From: Gammaproteobacteria bacterium UBA2810
Lineage (GTDB): Bacteria; Pseudomonadota; Gammaproteobacteria; Enterobacterales; Succinivibrionaceae
NCBI GenBank assembly: GCA_002351705.1
Contig: DEHC01000071.1
Span: forward strand, 1 to 43,056
DNA: 43,056 nucleotides
Direction of reading: 5' to 3'
Part shown: positions 32,897-41,852 of the stretch, in pieces
Layout of the letters: each line of letters begins with the position of its first letter
How positions within the stretch are numbered: position 1 is the stretch's first letter
Made by a program: the position numbers and the translations under genes
Notes under the pieces: generated by a model
Seen by the model: only the letters and a program-made list of their open reading frames with translations
Databases searched by the model: none
What the model was told of the DNA's origin: nothing

Positions 32897-32940
32897 CGGA
32901 CTCAGATGTAACAAAATAGTTCCATTTTGGGGGTATTTCC

Positions 32941-33702
32941 ATGAAGCTCAGAAGAATTTCAGCCATGCTGGCGGCTCTCTGCGTTCCCTTTGCGGTCCAG
33001 ACTGCGTCCGCAGAGAAGATCATTGTCGGCAGCGAGTGCACCTATCCTCCCTTCGAGTACGTCAATGACGGCAAGATCGAGGGCTACGACATCGACATCA
33101 TGAACGCCATCGGCAAGGAAGCGGGATTCGAGCCGGAGTTCCACAACATGCCCTTTGACAGCATCCTCCCCGCCATCATGACCAACCAGATTGATGTCGG
33201 CGCATCCGGATTCGACATCACCGAGGAGAGGAAGAAGAAGGTCGACTTCGCCGGCCCCTACCATTTCCCCTACATCTCCGTCGTCATCCGCGAGGCTGAC
33301 AAGGACAAGCTCAAGACCAAGGACGACCTCAAGGACAAGAGGCTCTGCGTTCAGATCGGAACGACAGGCGCCGAGGCTGCCGAGAAGATCACCAAGGACA
33401 TCGGCTACTTCAACGCCTCCCCTGACGCCTTCATGGAGCTCAGAACCGGCGGCTGCGTAGGCGTAATCAATGACCACGCCACCAACCAGTACTTCCTCAA
33501 GAACGGCGGCAAGGACGGCGGCTACCTCGAGATGCCGGGAGTCAGCCTCGGCGAGAATGCCGAGGGCTTCGGCATTATGGTCAACAAGTCCAACACGGCC
33601 CTCCGCGACCGCATCCAGGCCGGCCTCCAGAAGATTAAGGAGAACGGCGAGTACCGCAAGCTCCGCGACAAGTGGTTCGCAGACGGCGCAACCGCCAAGT
33701 AA
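32941..33702 (+). CDS. glnH: Polar amino-acid ABC transporter, periplasmic binding protein
   Basis: Family 3 extracellular solute-binding protein that captures an amino acid in the periplasm for the permease encoded next. The protein is 253 residues. A signal peptide (1-24, basic start, hydrophobic core, cut after TASA) precedes the mature domain EKIIVGSECTYPPFEYV. Family blocks include GYDIDIMNAIGKEAGF, MPFDSILPAIMTNQIDVGASG, ITEERKKKVDFAGPY and the late RKLRDKWFADG. It resembles GlnH in length and layout, but substrate (Gln, Arg, cystine) is not fixed by sequence alone, so the symbol is provisional. GGGGG lies seven bases before ATG, a strong ribosome-binding site. A terminator follows directly. 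Confidence 0.9.
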   Translation: MKLRRISAMLAALCVPFAVQTASAEKIIVGSECTYPPFEYVNDGKIEGYDIDIMNAIGKEAGFEPEFHNMPFDSILPAIMTNQIDVGASGFDITEERKKKVDFAGPYHFPYISVVIREADKDKLKTKDDLKDKRLCVQIGTTGAEAAEKITKDIGYFNASPDAFMELRTGGCVGVINDHATNQYFLKNGGKDGGYLEMPGVSLGENAEGFGIMVNKSNTALRDRIQAGLQKIKENGEYRKLRDKWFADGATAK

Positions 33703-33711
33703 GCTTCCCCG

Positions 33712-33744
33712 GGCACGATCTCAAGAGACCGTGCCTTTTCTTTT
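33712..33744 (+). terminator. Intra-operon terminator after the binding-protein gene
   Basis: GGCACGATCTC / GAGACCGTGCC forms an 11-bp stem with one mismatch and an AA loop, followed by TTTTCTTTTC. It lies between the binding-protein and permease genes, so most transcripts should stop here and keep the binding protein in excess. Confidence 0.82.
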
Positions 33745-33756
33745 CTCGGATCCTAT

Positions 33757-34419
33757 ATGTCTTTTAATTTTGATTTCGGCGTAATCTGGCACTCCCTCCC
33801 GCTTCTCGGGCAGGGCGCGCTGGTTACCATTGAGATAACGGCGCTAGCCGTCGCGATCGGCCTCGTCATCGGCACGGTTGTCGGCCTTATGGAAATCTCC
33901 AGGAAAGGCGTGCTTCACTATCCCGCGAAGATTTACGTGGACTTCATCCGCGGGACACCGCTTCTCGTGCAGATTTTCATAATCTACTTCGCCCTCCCCG
34001 TGATATTCGGGCACCGCATTGAGCCGTTTGCCGCAGCAGTCGCCGCCTGCTCGATAAACTCCGGCGCCTACCTCGCGGAGGTCTTCCGTGCCGGCATACA
34101 GTCGATTGACCACGGGCAGATGGAGGCGGGGCGCTCGCTCGGCCTCAACTGGCGCCAGACCATGGTCCATATCATCTTCCCGCAGGCCTTCCGCCGCATC
34201 ATCCCGCAGCTCGGCAACGAGTTCATCGCGATGCTCAAGGACTCGTCCCTGGTCTCCGTCATCGGCTTCGAGGAGCTCACGAGAAAAGGGCAGATCATCA
34301 TCTCGACCACCTATGCCTCGTTTGAGATCTGGGGCACCGTCGCAGTCATCTATCTCATCATGACGCTGTCGATCTCACGGCTCGTCGCCTTCCTGGAAAA
34401 GAGGTTCAAGCAGATATGA
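33757..34419 (+). CDS. glnP: Polar amino-acid ABC transporter, permease
   Basis: Inner-membrane permease of the HisM/GlnP type, 220 residues with about five helices. The N-terminal SLPLLGQGALVTIEITALAVAIGLVIGT is the family opening, and DFIRGTPLLVQIFIIYFALP is diagnostic. The EAA loop that contacts the ATPase is EAGRSLGLNWRQTMVHIIFPQAFR. One permease gene implies a homodimer. The ribosome-binding site is weak. The stop overlaps the ATPase start (ATGA, 34416-34419). The substrate is probably the same as for the binding protein; the glnP symbol is provisional. Confidence 0.92.
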   Translation: MSFNFDFGVIWHSLPLLGQGALVTIEITALAVAIGLVIGTVVGLMEISRKGVLHYPAKIYVDFIRGTPLLVQIFIIYFALPVIFGHRIEPFAAAVAACSINSGAYLAEVFRAGIQSIDHGQMEAGRSLGLNWRQTMVHIIFPQAFRRIIPQLGNEFIAMLKDSSLVSVIGFEELTRKGQIIISTTYASFEIWGTVAVIYLIMTLSISRLVAFLEKRFKQI

Positions 34420-35183
34420 GCACAAATCCGGCAGCTTCCGCAGGGACAGAGAAGCGCAAGATTCAGGTTTCAATAAGGGCTCTCTGGAAGTCCTTCGGCA
34501 AGAAGGACATCCTGAAGGGCATCGACCTCGACGTCGCCGACCGTGAGGTGGTGGTAATCCTCGGGCCCTCCGGCTCAGGGAAGAGCACGCTCCTGCGCTG
34601 CGTGAACTGGCTTGAGATCCCGACCTCCGGGCAGATCACCATCTCCGGCGAGACGGTGACCGACAAGACCAACCTCAACAATATCCGCGCCGAGGTCGGC
34701 ATGGTCTTCCAGCGCTTCAACCTGTTCCCGCACATGAATGTCCTGAAGAACATCACCCTCGCCCCGATGAAGGTGAAGGGTGTGAGCAGGGAAGAGGCAG
34801 AGGAGACCGCTATGAAGCTCCTCAAGCGCGTTGGTCTCGCTGACCGCGCCGATGCCATGCCCTCCGAGCTCTCGGGCGGACAGCAGCAGCGTGTCGCCAT
34901 CGCGAGGGCCCTCGCCATGAGCCCGAAGATCATGCTCTTTGACGAGCCTACCTCCGCACTCGATCCGGAGATGGTCAACGAGGTCCTCGACGTAATGAAG
35001 TCGCTTGCAGAGGAAGGCATGACCATGATGTGCGTCACCCACGAGATGGGCTTTGCCCGTCAGGTCGCTGACCGCGTCATCTTCGTCGACGACGGGAAGA
35101 TCCTCGAGCAGGGCGCTCCGGAGGAGATCTTCAGCCATCCGAAGGAGCAGAGGACGAAGGACTTCTTCTCCAAGATCCTCTGA
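34416..35183 (+). CDS. glnQ: Polar amino-acid ABC transporter, ATP-binding protein
   Basis: ATPase that drives the transporter, 255 residues. It shows Walker A GPSGSGKST (51-59), the Q-loop MVFQRFNLFPHM, the signature LSGGQQQRVAIARAL, Walker B IMLFDEPTSALDPE and the switch histidine in CVTHEMGFA. An extra 15-residue Ala/Thr-rich N-terminal stretch precedes the usual start around IQVSIRALWKSFG. It is coupled to the permease by a 4-base overlap and ends at a strong terminator. The family is certain; the glutamine specificity is inferred. Confidence 0.94.
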   Translation: MSTNPAASAGTEKRKIQVSIRALWKSFGKKDILKGIDLDVADREVVVILGPSGSGKSTLLRCVNWLEIPTSGQITISGETVTDKTNLNNIRAEVGMVFQRFNLFPHMNVLKNITLAPMKVKGVSREEAEETAMKLLKRVGLADRADAMPSELSGGQQQRVAIARALAMSPKIMLFDEPTSALDPEMVNEVLDVMKSLAEEGMTMMCVTHEMGFARQVADRVIFVDDGKILEQGAPEEIFSHPKEQRTKDFFSKIL

Positions 35184-35200
35184 GGATCCGTTACTTACAG

Positions 35201-35228
35201 AAAAGCCGGGGCATGTCCCCGGCTTTTT
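35201..35228. terminator. Bidirectional terminator between glnQ and barA
   Basis: AGCCGGGG / CCCCGGCT with a CATGT loop is flanked by AAAA on the left and TTTTT on the right. It serves both the transporter operon (plus) and barA (minus). Confidence 0.9.
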
Positions 35229-35253
35229 CATCCCTGCAGTAAGGCTCCACTTC

Positions 35254-38190
35254 TCAGAGCCTGTCGATCTCGTCAAGCCACTTCGGCGCGCCTGCCTTGA
35301 TTTTCTCGAGCATGTCGTCAAGCTCGAAGAGCTCCGGCTCGACATCCTTCGGGCTGTGCCCCGACCTTATCGCCGACTCGATGGTGTTCGAGAGCTTCCT
35401 TGCGTCCATGATGCCGCAGCAGGCGGCGCCTCCCGCGAACTTGTGCACGAGCCCGGCGAGCTTCTCGGGCTTCACGGAGGAGAGCGAGGCGATTGCCTCC
35501 TGTACCTCAGGGACGGAGGCGAGGAGCAGGGAGAGCATCTCCTTCGCGATCTTCTTCTGTCCCGCGGCGCGCCTCACGGCTCCCGCCGGATCAAAGAGGC
35601 TGCTGCTTGCCTCGCTGCTGATGAAGCTGCCTGCGGCCTTCCCGGCCATGTCATCGGCAGGCATGGCGGCGGCTGATTTCGAGAGCTCCTCAAGCGTTCC
35701 CTTCCGGGCGGCCTTCACGATCTCGAGGAGGCTTTCCTCCTCGACGGGCTTCGTGAGGAAACCGTTCATGCCGAGATCAAGGAGGCGCCGGCGCTCCTCG
35801 GGTATGGCAAGGGCGGTGACGGCAATAACCGGGGTATCCGCATTCGGCCCTCCTCCGCTCCTGATGGCCTTCATGGCGCTTACGCCGTCCATGACCGGCA
35901 TCTGTATGTCCATGAGGATGAGATCAAGCTTCCTCTCTCCCGCGATTGATACGGCCTCCTCGCCAGAGGCAGCCATGACGGGCTCCGTCACGATCGCGGA
36001 GAGCATGATGCTCATGAGCTTGAGGTTCGCCGGATTGTCATCTGCAGCAAGTACCCTGCAGGGAATCAGATCCGCTGCCGGCGCCTTCCTCTCAGTCCCG
36101 GCATCCTTTGCGGGCGCGGCCGCAGCATGATGGGTGTCCTCAGCCTGAGGCGCGGCGACGCTTCCTGCGGACGTTCCGTCCTTCTTCTGCGCGGCTGACG
36201 CCAGGGCGTTCCTCAGAGCCGTGACCCTTGCGGGCTTCGGCAGCACCGCCGAGGCGCCGGTTTTCCTCAGCTCCTCTATTACCGTATTGTCCTGGGAGTT
36301 GAGGAGCGCGATGACCGGTATGCCGCGCGGGAGCAGCGCCGCTATGCCGCGGAGCTCTGGGACAGGCGATGTCGTGCAGAGCGATATGACGGCTGCCGCG
36401 GGGCGTCCAGAGGCGATTGACGGAATGCTGTCCGGATCCTGCACGGCGATCGGGCTTGCCCCGATTGAGGAGAGCATGTTCGCGTAGGAGATCCTGCTCC
36501 AGTCGTCCCTGTCGACGAGAAGCACCTGGCACTCCGCGAGCCTCGCGGGGAGGGCGATCCTCTCGGCCTCCACCGGGGCGGTCGCGAGCGGTATGGACAT
36601 GGAGAACCTTGAGCCCTTCCCGATGTTTGACTTCACGGTTATGCTGCCGCCCATCTTGGAGAGGAGCTTCGCGGTGATGACGAGGCCGAGGCCGGTGCCG
36701 CCGAAGGTCCTCGAGATGGAGGCGTTCGCCTGGGTGAACGGGCGGAAGATCGTTTTGAGCTGGGAAGGGCTGATGCCAATTCCGGTGTCCGAGACCTGGG
36801 CCTCGATGAGGATCTCGCTGTTGGGCGAGACGAGGCCTGATGAGCTCATGGTGAGGGTCACGCTTCCCTGGTTCGTGAACTTCACCGCGTTCCCGAGGAT
36901 GTTGGTCAGGATCTGCTGCAGCCTCAGCGGATCACCCACCACGAGATCCGGCACTCCGCTGTCGATGTCGACCGAGAGGTCGATGTTCTTCTCGTAGACG
37001 GTCGGGAGAAGGAGGTTCACCGTATCGTAGACGGTGTCCCTCAGGCTGAAGGGGATCTTCTCGAAGGAGAGCCTGCCGGCCTCAAGCTTCGAGAAGTCGA
37101 GGATGTTGTTGATGATGGCGAGAAGGTGCTTCGCGGAGCTCTCGATGGTCCTGAGATAGTCCTTCTGGTGCTCGGTAAGATCGGTCTTCCCGAGCTGCAC
37201 GGCAAAGCCGATGACGCCGTTCAGGGGGGTCCTGAGCTCATGCGACATGTTGGCGAGGAACTCGGTCTGCAGGCGTGCCGCCTCGCGCGCCTTGCGGTTC
37301 GCGAAGTCGAGCTGGGCGTTCTTGTTCTCAAGGTCGGTCAGCGTCTCGTTGAGGTCGCTTGTCGCCTGGTCGATGCTGTTCTGCATCTCGTCATGGTAGT
37401 CGGCTATGGCGCGGGCCATGGAGTTGATGCCGCTCCTGAGGCGCTCGAGCTCGCCGTGCATCGCTCCCGTGATCCTGGTGTCGAGCTGTCCCTCGCGGAT
37501 TGACATGATGGCCCGGTTCATCCTGCTTATCGGCTCGACGATTTCCCGGATGATGTTGAAGGCGAACACCAGGCTGATGATGAATCCGGTGAGGACCACG
37601 ATGAGCGAGACCGCAGTGTCCTGGTAGAGCCTGATGAGGTTGGAGCTGTAGTCAAGCTCGGCCTCGATGTAGCCGATGACGCTCAGCTCAGGCGGCACCT
37701 CGCGGCTGCTCTCCCTGTTCCTGTCCGCGTACCAGAGCGGCGTTCCCTGGGTGTTGGTCGCCTCGGGCTCCGAGAGCCCGCGGAGGATCGGGGTCCTGAT
37801 TATGATGCTGCCGCCGCTTATGGCGACGACGGTCCTGAGCCTTGTCTTCTCGCTGATCTTGGTCTTCATCCCGGAAAGTGTCCCGGCGTGGCTCGCCACG
37901 GAGTAGGCTGTCCCGGAGGCGTTGAACACCGCGATGCTCTTGATGGTGCCGGCATTCTTCTGCAGGAGGTAGCTGATGAGCCTTCTGACCTCTGGCTGGT
38001 CGTTGCGCTGCATCGGCGACTCTATGGCCTGGGAAAGGGGCATCAGAACCGCGTTCGCGCGGTTTACCGCGTCATCCTCCAGGTGGTTGTAGCGGACAAA
38101 GATGAAATACCCGGCGAAGAACATTCCTACAATGATAATCGGCAGCAGGTTATAGATGATGACCCTGCTTCTCAGACCGTAGCGGCGCAT
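35254..38190 (-). CDS. barA: BarA-type hybrid sensor histidine kinase
   Basis: Tripartite sensor kinase that in relatives senses short-chain acids and phosphorylates UvrY to switch on Csr small RNAs. The protein is 978 residues (E. coli BarA 918). The start is ATG 38190 with GGGAGG before it. Order: helix 1 (about 10-33), periplasmic sensor (34-192), helix 2 (193-215), HAMP (to about 265), HisKA with H317 in ANMSHELRTPLNGVIGF, HATPase (DTGIGI, GGTGLGL), a degenerate receiver (about 553-665), a true receiver with DD (717-718), D761 in LILMDIQMP and K814, then HPt with H916 in HKFAGGAACCG. The partner uvrY is not in this window. The Ala-rich linker at about 665-705 explains part of the extra length. 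Confidence 0.95.
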   Translation of the reverse strand: MRRYGLRSRVIIYNLLPIIIVGMFFAGYFIFVRYNHLEDDAVNRANAVLMPLSQAIESPMQRNDQPEVRRLISYLLQKNAGTIKSIAVFNASGTAYSVASHAGTLSGMKTKISEKTRLRTVVAISGGSIIIRTPILRGLSEPEATNTQGTPLWYADRNRESSREVPPELSVIGYIEAELDYSSNLIRLYQDTAVSLIVVLTGFIISLVFAFNIIREIVEPISRMNRAIMSIREGQLDTRITGAMHGELERLRSGINSMARAIADYHDEMQNSIDQATSDLNETLTDLENKNAQLDFANRKAREAARLQTEFLANMSHELRTPLNGVIGFAVQLGKTDLTEHQKDYLRTIESSAKHLLAIINNILDFSKLEAGRLSFEKIPFSLRDTVYDTVNLLLPTVYEKNIDLSVDIDSGVPDLVVGDPLRLQQILTNILGNAVKFTNQGSVTLTMSSSGLVSPNSEILIEAQVSDTGIGISPSQLKTIFRPFTQANASISRTFGGTGLGLVITAKLLSKMGGSITVKSNIGKGSRFSMSIPLATAPVEAERIALPARLAECQVLLVDRDDWSRISYANMLSSIGASPIAVQDPDSIPSIASGRPAAAVISLCTTSPVPELRGIAALLPRGIPVIALLNSQDNTVIEELRKTGASAVLPKPARVTALRNALASAAQKKDGTSAGSVAAPQAEDTHHAAAAPAKDAGTERKAPAADLIPCRVLAADDNPANLKLMSIMLSAIVTEPVMAASGEEAVSIAGERKLDLILMDIQMPVMDGVSAMKAIRSGGGPNADTPVIAVTALAIPEERRRLLDLGMNGFLTKPVEEESLLEIVKAARKGTLEELSKSAAAMPADDMAGKAAGSFISSEASSSLFDPAGAVRRAAGQKKIAKEMLSLLLASVPEVQEAIASLSSVKPEKLAGLVHKFAGGAACCGIMDARKLSNTIESAIRSGHSPKDVEPELFELDDMLEKIKAGAPKWLDEIDRL

Positions 38191-38423
38191 TTTTCCTCCC
38201 GGAGACAAGGGTCCGGTATTTTACCATGCGGGCGGCTCCCCCTTTCGCGGCTGAGGAACGGTGATTCAGTGGAATGAGCCACACTGAGGCGCTGCTGTAA
38301 ACCCGTAATGTACTGACTGACAATTATACGTATGACCTTATATGACACCGCACTTCTGCTGCACAGTCCGATGCAGGTGACTGTTGATTTCGTTGCAACT
38401 TTATGATGCAGCGAATGTTTTTC

Positions 38424-38440
38424 TTGGCATGCATTCAGCT
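38424..38440 (+). promoter_or_regulatory. Sigma-54-like promoter element
   Basis: TTGGCATGCATTCAGCT resembles the sigma-54 consensus TTGGCACG-N4-TTGCW. The invariant GG and GC are present exactly 10 bases apart, but the -12 block reads CAGC where TTGC is expected. It lies about 100 bases before the Sel1-repeat ATG. Confidence 0.3.
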
Positions 38441-38458
38441 GCCGGCAAGCTTGAATAT

Positions 38459-38485
38459 TTGACTGTTTAATAAGATAATTATTAT
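38459..38485 (+). promoter_or_regulatory. Candidate sigma-70 promoter of the Sel1-repeat gene
   Basis: TTGACT (38459-38464), a 15-base spacer, and TATTAT (38480-38485) lie 52 bases before ATG 38538. The spacer is short, so the call is tentative. Confidence 0.4.
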
Positions 38486-38537
38486 TGTTTTTATTTGTAC
38501 ATTTTTTAGTCAGTCACCCTGACAGAGAGCAACACTG

Positions 38538-41500
38538 ATGGCATTGGAAAAGAAAGCGGACAGCCTGGACAGGTACGTAAAGGCGTACGAGACAGGCGAC
38601 TACAGCGCGGCTCTCGGCGCGTTCCGCTCGGCAGCCCTCGACGGCAGCCCCAGGGCCCAGTACTACCTCGGTCTCATGTACCGTGACGGCAAGGGAGTAA
38701 TCAGAAGCCGGACCCAGGCAGAAAGCCTTCTCGAGAAAGCGTCATCGTCCGGCTATGAGCCGGCCGCAATCGCGCTCAGTGCCATCAGGCAGTCGTCAAA
38801 CCTCTTCAAGTGGAAGTCAAAGTCCGTAAGGTCTCCGGGCCTCTCCATTGCTGCGGCAAGGAAAAGCGGGGTGCAGCCTGGCGTCGGAGTGAAGCCTCTC
38901 TTCTGGTCAGAGGAGGAGAGCTCCTCGTTCGCGAGGGAGTACGCCACACTGGTAAAGCTCAACCTTGCGGGAAACGGCGCTGACGGGCAGGCAGACGGCG
39001 CCGGCAGCGCGGACGACCGCCGCGTGGCCTGGGTGGTGAATGCGAGCTCCAACACGCGCGATCTGAATTTCCTCAGAAGCCTTTCGGAGAAGGGCAGCGT
39101 CAAGGCGATGTTCCACCTCGGCATGACCCTCATCTTCTCCGACTTCATCGACCGCGACATAGCGGAGGGCCTTGACTGGCTCGGGAAGGCCGCGGAGGGC
39201 GGCAAGGCAGAGGCTGCGGTAAACCTCGGCAACATCCTCACGTCCGGACCGGAGAGGCTCCGTGACTTCCGGAGGGGCGCGGCATTCCTCGAGCAGGCGG
39301 CTAAGACCGGCATGAGCGAGGCGCAGGGGCTCCTCTCCGAGCTCTATCTCTCGCGCACCTCCCCGCTCTATGATCCGGCAAAGGGCGTCAGCTGGCTCAA
39401 GGCCGCCGTCTCAAACGGCTCCGCACCAGGCATGGTCCGCCTTGCCGGAATGTACAGCCGCGGCGAGCTCGTGAGGAAGGATCCAGCGGAGGCCGAGAGG
39501 CTTTTTGTCAGGGCCGCAGGATCGGGCGATGTCTCGGCGGTGCTCTCGCTCGGAAGGCTTGCCATGGAGTCGGATCCGCCTGATTACGCGAGGGCGGTGC
39601 GCTGCTTCACCGAGGCGGCGGACGGCGGCAGCGCCGACGCGATGGTCGAGATGGCCATGATGTATCTCGACGGGAAGGGCATGGAGCGCGATGAGTCCAG
39701 GGCAAGGGAGCTCTTCGAGAAGGCGGCAGGCTGCGGCAGCGTGAGCGCGATGGTAATCACCGCGAAAATGTACGAGACCCGCAAGATGATGTCGGGATCC
39801 CCGCTCTCCGATGCGTTCAGCTGGTACATGAAGGCCGCGAACCTCGGCAGCGCCGAGGCTGAGTACAATGTGGCAAGGTTCATTGAGGAGCGTCTTGTCG
39901 ATGTCGACCGCCTCCTCGGGCTTACCTCGACGAGGAACATCTCCTGGACGAGGAGCAGGCCCTCATCCGGAAATGCCACCCATTATCCGGAGGCGTTCAG
40001 GTGGTACAGCCTCTCGGCGGAGCAGGGCTACCCGCCTGCCGAGTTTGCCATGTACCGCTTCTGCTCACTCGGGCTCGGCACGCAGAAGTCATGGAAGGAG
40101 GCCGACGAGTGGCTTGCGAAGGCCGCTGAGCACGGCTTAGCTGACGCCGCGGTCATTTACGCGAAGAGGCTTGATTCCAAGGACGCCGGGCCGGAGGACG
40201 AGAGCAGGGCCCTCGGCTGGTACCGGAAGGCCGCCGAGCAGAACGATCCGACCGCGCTCTTCCATATCGGGAGGGCCTATGAGTCAGGCAAGGTCGTCCC
40301 GCAGGATTTCGGAAAGTCCATTGAATGCTACGAGAAGGCCTCCGAGCTCGGAAGCACCGAGGCGACCTTCCATCTCGGCGAGCTTTACTACTCGAGCTTC
40401 TCCGTGCCGAGGAACATCCCGAAGGCGGTCCGCTATTTCGAGCGGGCAGCCGCCGCGGGGAGCCTCAGGGCCAAGGGCATTCTCGCCGAGATGTACATCA
40501 GGGGCACCGACGTGCCGAAGAACATGAGCAAGGCAGTTGATCTCCTCAACGAGCTGACCGAGAAGAGCGACGGACATGCCTACTACATGCTCGGCTCCCT
40601 GTACCTCAACGGCGACGGCTTCCCCCAGGACTATCTCCGCTGCGCCGAGTTTTTCCGCTTCGGCGCCGATCTCGGCGACATTGACTCGATGTACAGCATA
40701 GGAACCCTCTACGAGCAGGGGCTCGGCGTCGCGCAGAGCTTCCGCGAGGCATCGAGGTGGTACCAGAAGGCGGCGGACAAGGGCCATGTGAGGAGTATGT
40801 ACCGCCTCGGCTTCTTCTACCGCCACGGCTACGGCGTCACCCAGGACTACTCGACAGCCTTCTCCTACTGGAACAGCGCGGCATCGCATGACGATCCAGA
40901 CTCCTGCCTCGCCCTCGGCGAGATGTACGAGGAAGGCACCGGCATCGAGCAGGAGCTCTCGATGGCGATGGACTGCTACAGGAAGATCGCGAAGAAAGGC
41001 AATGTCACCGCGCAGAACCACCTCGGGAACCTCTATCTCCAGCACCGGGAGCTCGAGGACGCGGCTGCCAATGCCTTCAACTGGTACACCAAGTCCGCCG
41101 CGGGCGGCGACCCCGACGGGACCTGCGCCCTGGCGGGGCTCTACCTCTCGGGGACGGGCTGCGAGAGGAACCCCGATGAGGCCATAAGGCTCTACCGCAT
41201 GGCCGCAGGGCTCGGCTCACGCGACGCGGCTTACCACCTCGGCGTGATCTACGACGAGGGGCAGTATACGGAGCGCAGCACGGCCGAGGCCCAGAAGTGT
41301 TTCGAGGCCGCAGCGGAAAGCGGGAACCCTGACGCGGAGTGCCGGCTTGCAGCCTACTATGAGAACGGCGTGAACGGCGCGCCTGATCCGCAGAAGGCTG
41401 CCGGCCTCTACCGGAGCGCCGCGGCAAACGGCAGCACCGAGGCGAGCTACCGCCTCGCGCTGATGTACCGGGACGGAAGGGGCATGCCGGTTGACTGCAT

Positions 41501-41678
41501 GAAGGCCTATGTCTGGAGCGCACTTTCCATCTCCGCCGGGAACCAGAGCCCTGACGTCCAGTCACTCTGCGATCTCATGTCAAGAAAGCTCACCCTTGAC
41601 GAGCTGAACGAGGCACAGAGGGAAGCTTCAGTCGTCTTCGAGGACTGGAACAGGGGCAGGTTCGGGACGAATTCCTGA
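38538..41678 (+). CDS. Large Sel1-repeat protein
   Basis: A 1046-residue scaffold protein built almost entirely from about 23 Sel1-like repeats of 36-44 residues, each with the pattern A-xx-LG-x-LYxxGxGV-xx-D-xxKAxxWYxKAAxxG. Good examples are SPRAQYYLGLMYRDGKGV near residue 36, DPTALFHIGRAYESGKVV in the middle and STEASYRLALMYRDGRGM near 975. These alpha-alpha hairpins stack into a superhelix that binds proteins. There is no signal peptide or membrane helix, so it is predicted cytoplasmic unless exported by a specialised route. Residues about 85-170 and 405-460 interrupt the repeats with irregular sequence. It stands alone behind an AT-rich leader. Similar proteins act in signalling, envelope stress or host interaction, and nothing here decides among these. 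Confidence 0.9.
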   Translation: MALEKKADSLDRYVKAYETGDYSAALGAFRSAALDGSPRAQYYLGLMYRDGKGVIRSRTQAESLLEKASSSGYEPAAIALSAIRQSSNLFKWKSKSVRSPGLSIAAARKSGVQPGVGVKPLFWSEEESSSFAREYATLVKLNLAGNGADGQADGAGSADDRRVAWVVNASSNTRDLNFLRSLSEKGSVKAMFHLGMTLIFSDFIDRDIAEGLDWLGKAAEGGKAEAAVNLGNILTSGPERLRDFRRGAAFLEQAAKTGMSEAQGLLSELYLSRTSPLYDPAKGVSWLKAAVSNGSAPGMVRLAGMYSRGELVRKDPAEAERLFVRAAGSGDVSAVLSLGRLAMESDPPDYARAVRCFTEAADGGSADAMVEMAMMYLDGKGMERDESRARELFEKAAGCGSVSAMVITAKMYETRKMMSGSPLSDAFSWYMKAANLGSAEAEYNVARFIEERLVDVDRLLGLTSTRNISWTRSRPSSGNATHYPEAFRWYSLSAEQGYPPAEFAMYRFCSLGLGTQKSWKEADEWLAKAAEHGLADAAVIYAKRLDSKDAGPEDESRALGWYRKAAEQNDPTALFHIGRAYESGKVVPQDFGKSIECYEKASELGSTEATFHLGELYYSSFSVPRNIPKAVRYFERAAAAGSLRAKGILAEMYIRGTDVPKNMSKAVDLLNELTEKSDGHAYYMLGSLYLNGDGFPQDYLRCAEFFRFGADLGDIDSMYSIGTLYEQGLGVAQSFREASRWYQKAADKGHVRSMYRLGFFYRHGYGVTQDYSTAFSYWNSAASHDDPDSCLALGEMYEEGTGIEQELSMAMDCYRKIAKKGNVTAQNHLGNLYLQHRELEDAAANAFNWYTKSAAGGDPDGTCALAGLYLSGTGCERNPDEAIRLYRMAAGLGSRDAAYHLGVIYDEGQYTERSTAEAQKCFEAAAESGNPDAECRLAAYYENGVNGAPDPQKAAGLYRSAAANGSTEASYRLALMYRDGRGMPVDCMKAYVWSALSISAGNQSPDVQSLCDLMSRKLTLDELNEAQREASVVFEDWNRGRFGTNS

Positions 41679-41718
41679 GAGGTTCCTGCCCTGTAACTTC
41701 ATCTGGCGTTTTTCCTCA

Positions 41719-41785
41719 ATTTCCGGACAGGTCTGTCAGCACGGCACCTGCCTGTGATCCTGATCTTTCTGATTTCCGGACAGGC
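41719..41785. repeat. Spaced direct repeat ATTTCCGGACAGG
   Basis: Two exact 13-base copies begin near 41719 and 41772, between the Sel1-repeat gene and the truncated ATPase gene. Their role is unknown. Confidence 0.6.
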
Positions 41786-41852
41786 CTCGCAGTTTAAGCC
41801 GGAATGGCATTTCTCCTGTAAAATGAAGCCAGGGCAGCATGGGGCAGACAGA

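Larger units (their letters stand above)
38191..38537. other. AT-rich intergenic region between barA and the Sel1-repeat gene
   Basis: No gene was found in these 347 bases. The right half is much more AT-rich than the flanking genes. It contains TATAAT on the minus strand (38328-38323), a possible barA -10; a sigma-54-like element at 38424-38440; and a TTGACT/TATTAT pair at 38459-38485 that could serve the Sel1-repeat gene. Confidence 0.5.
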
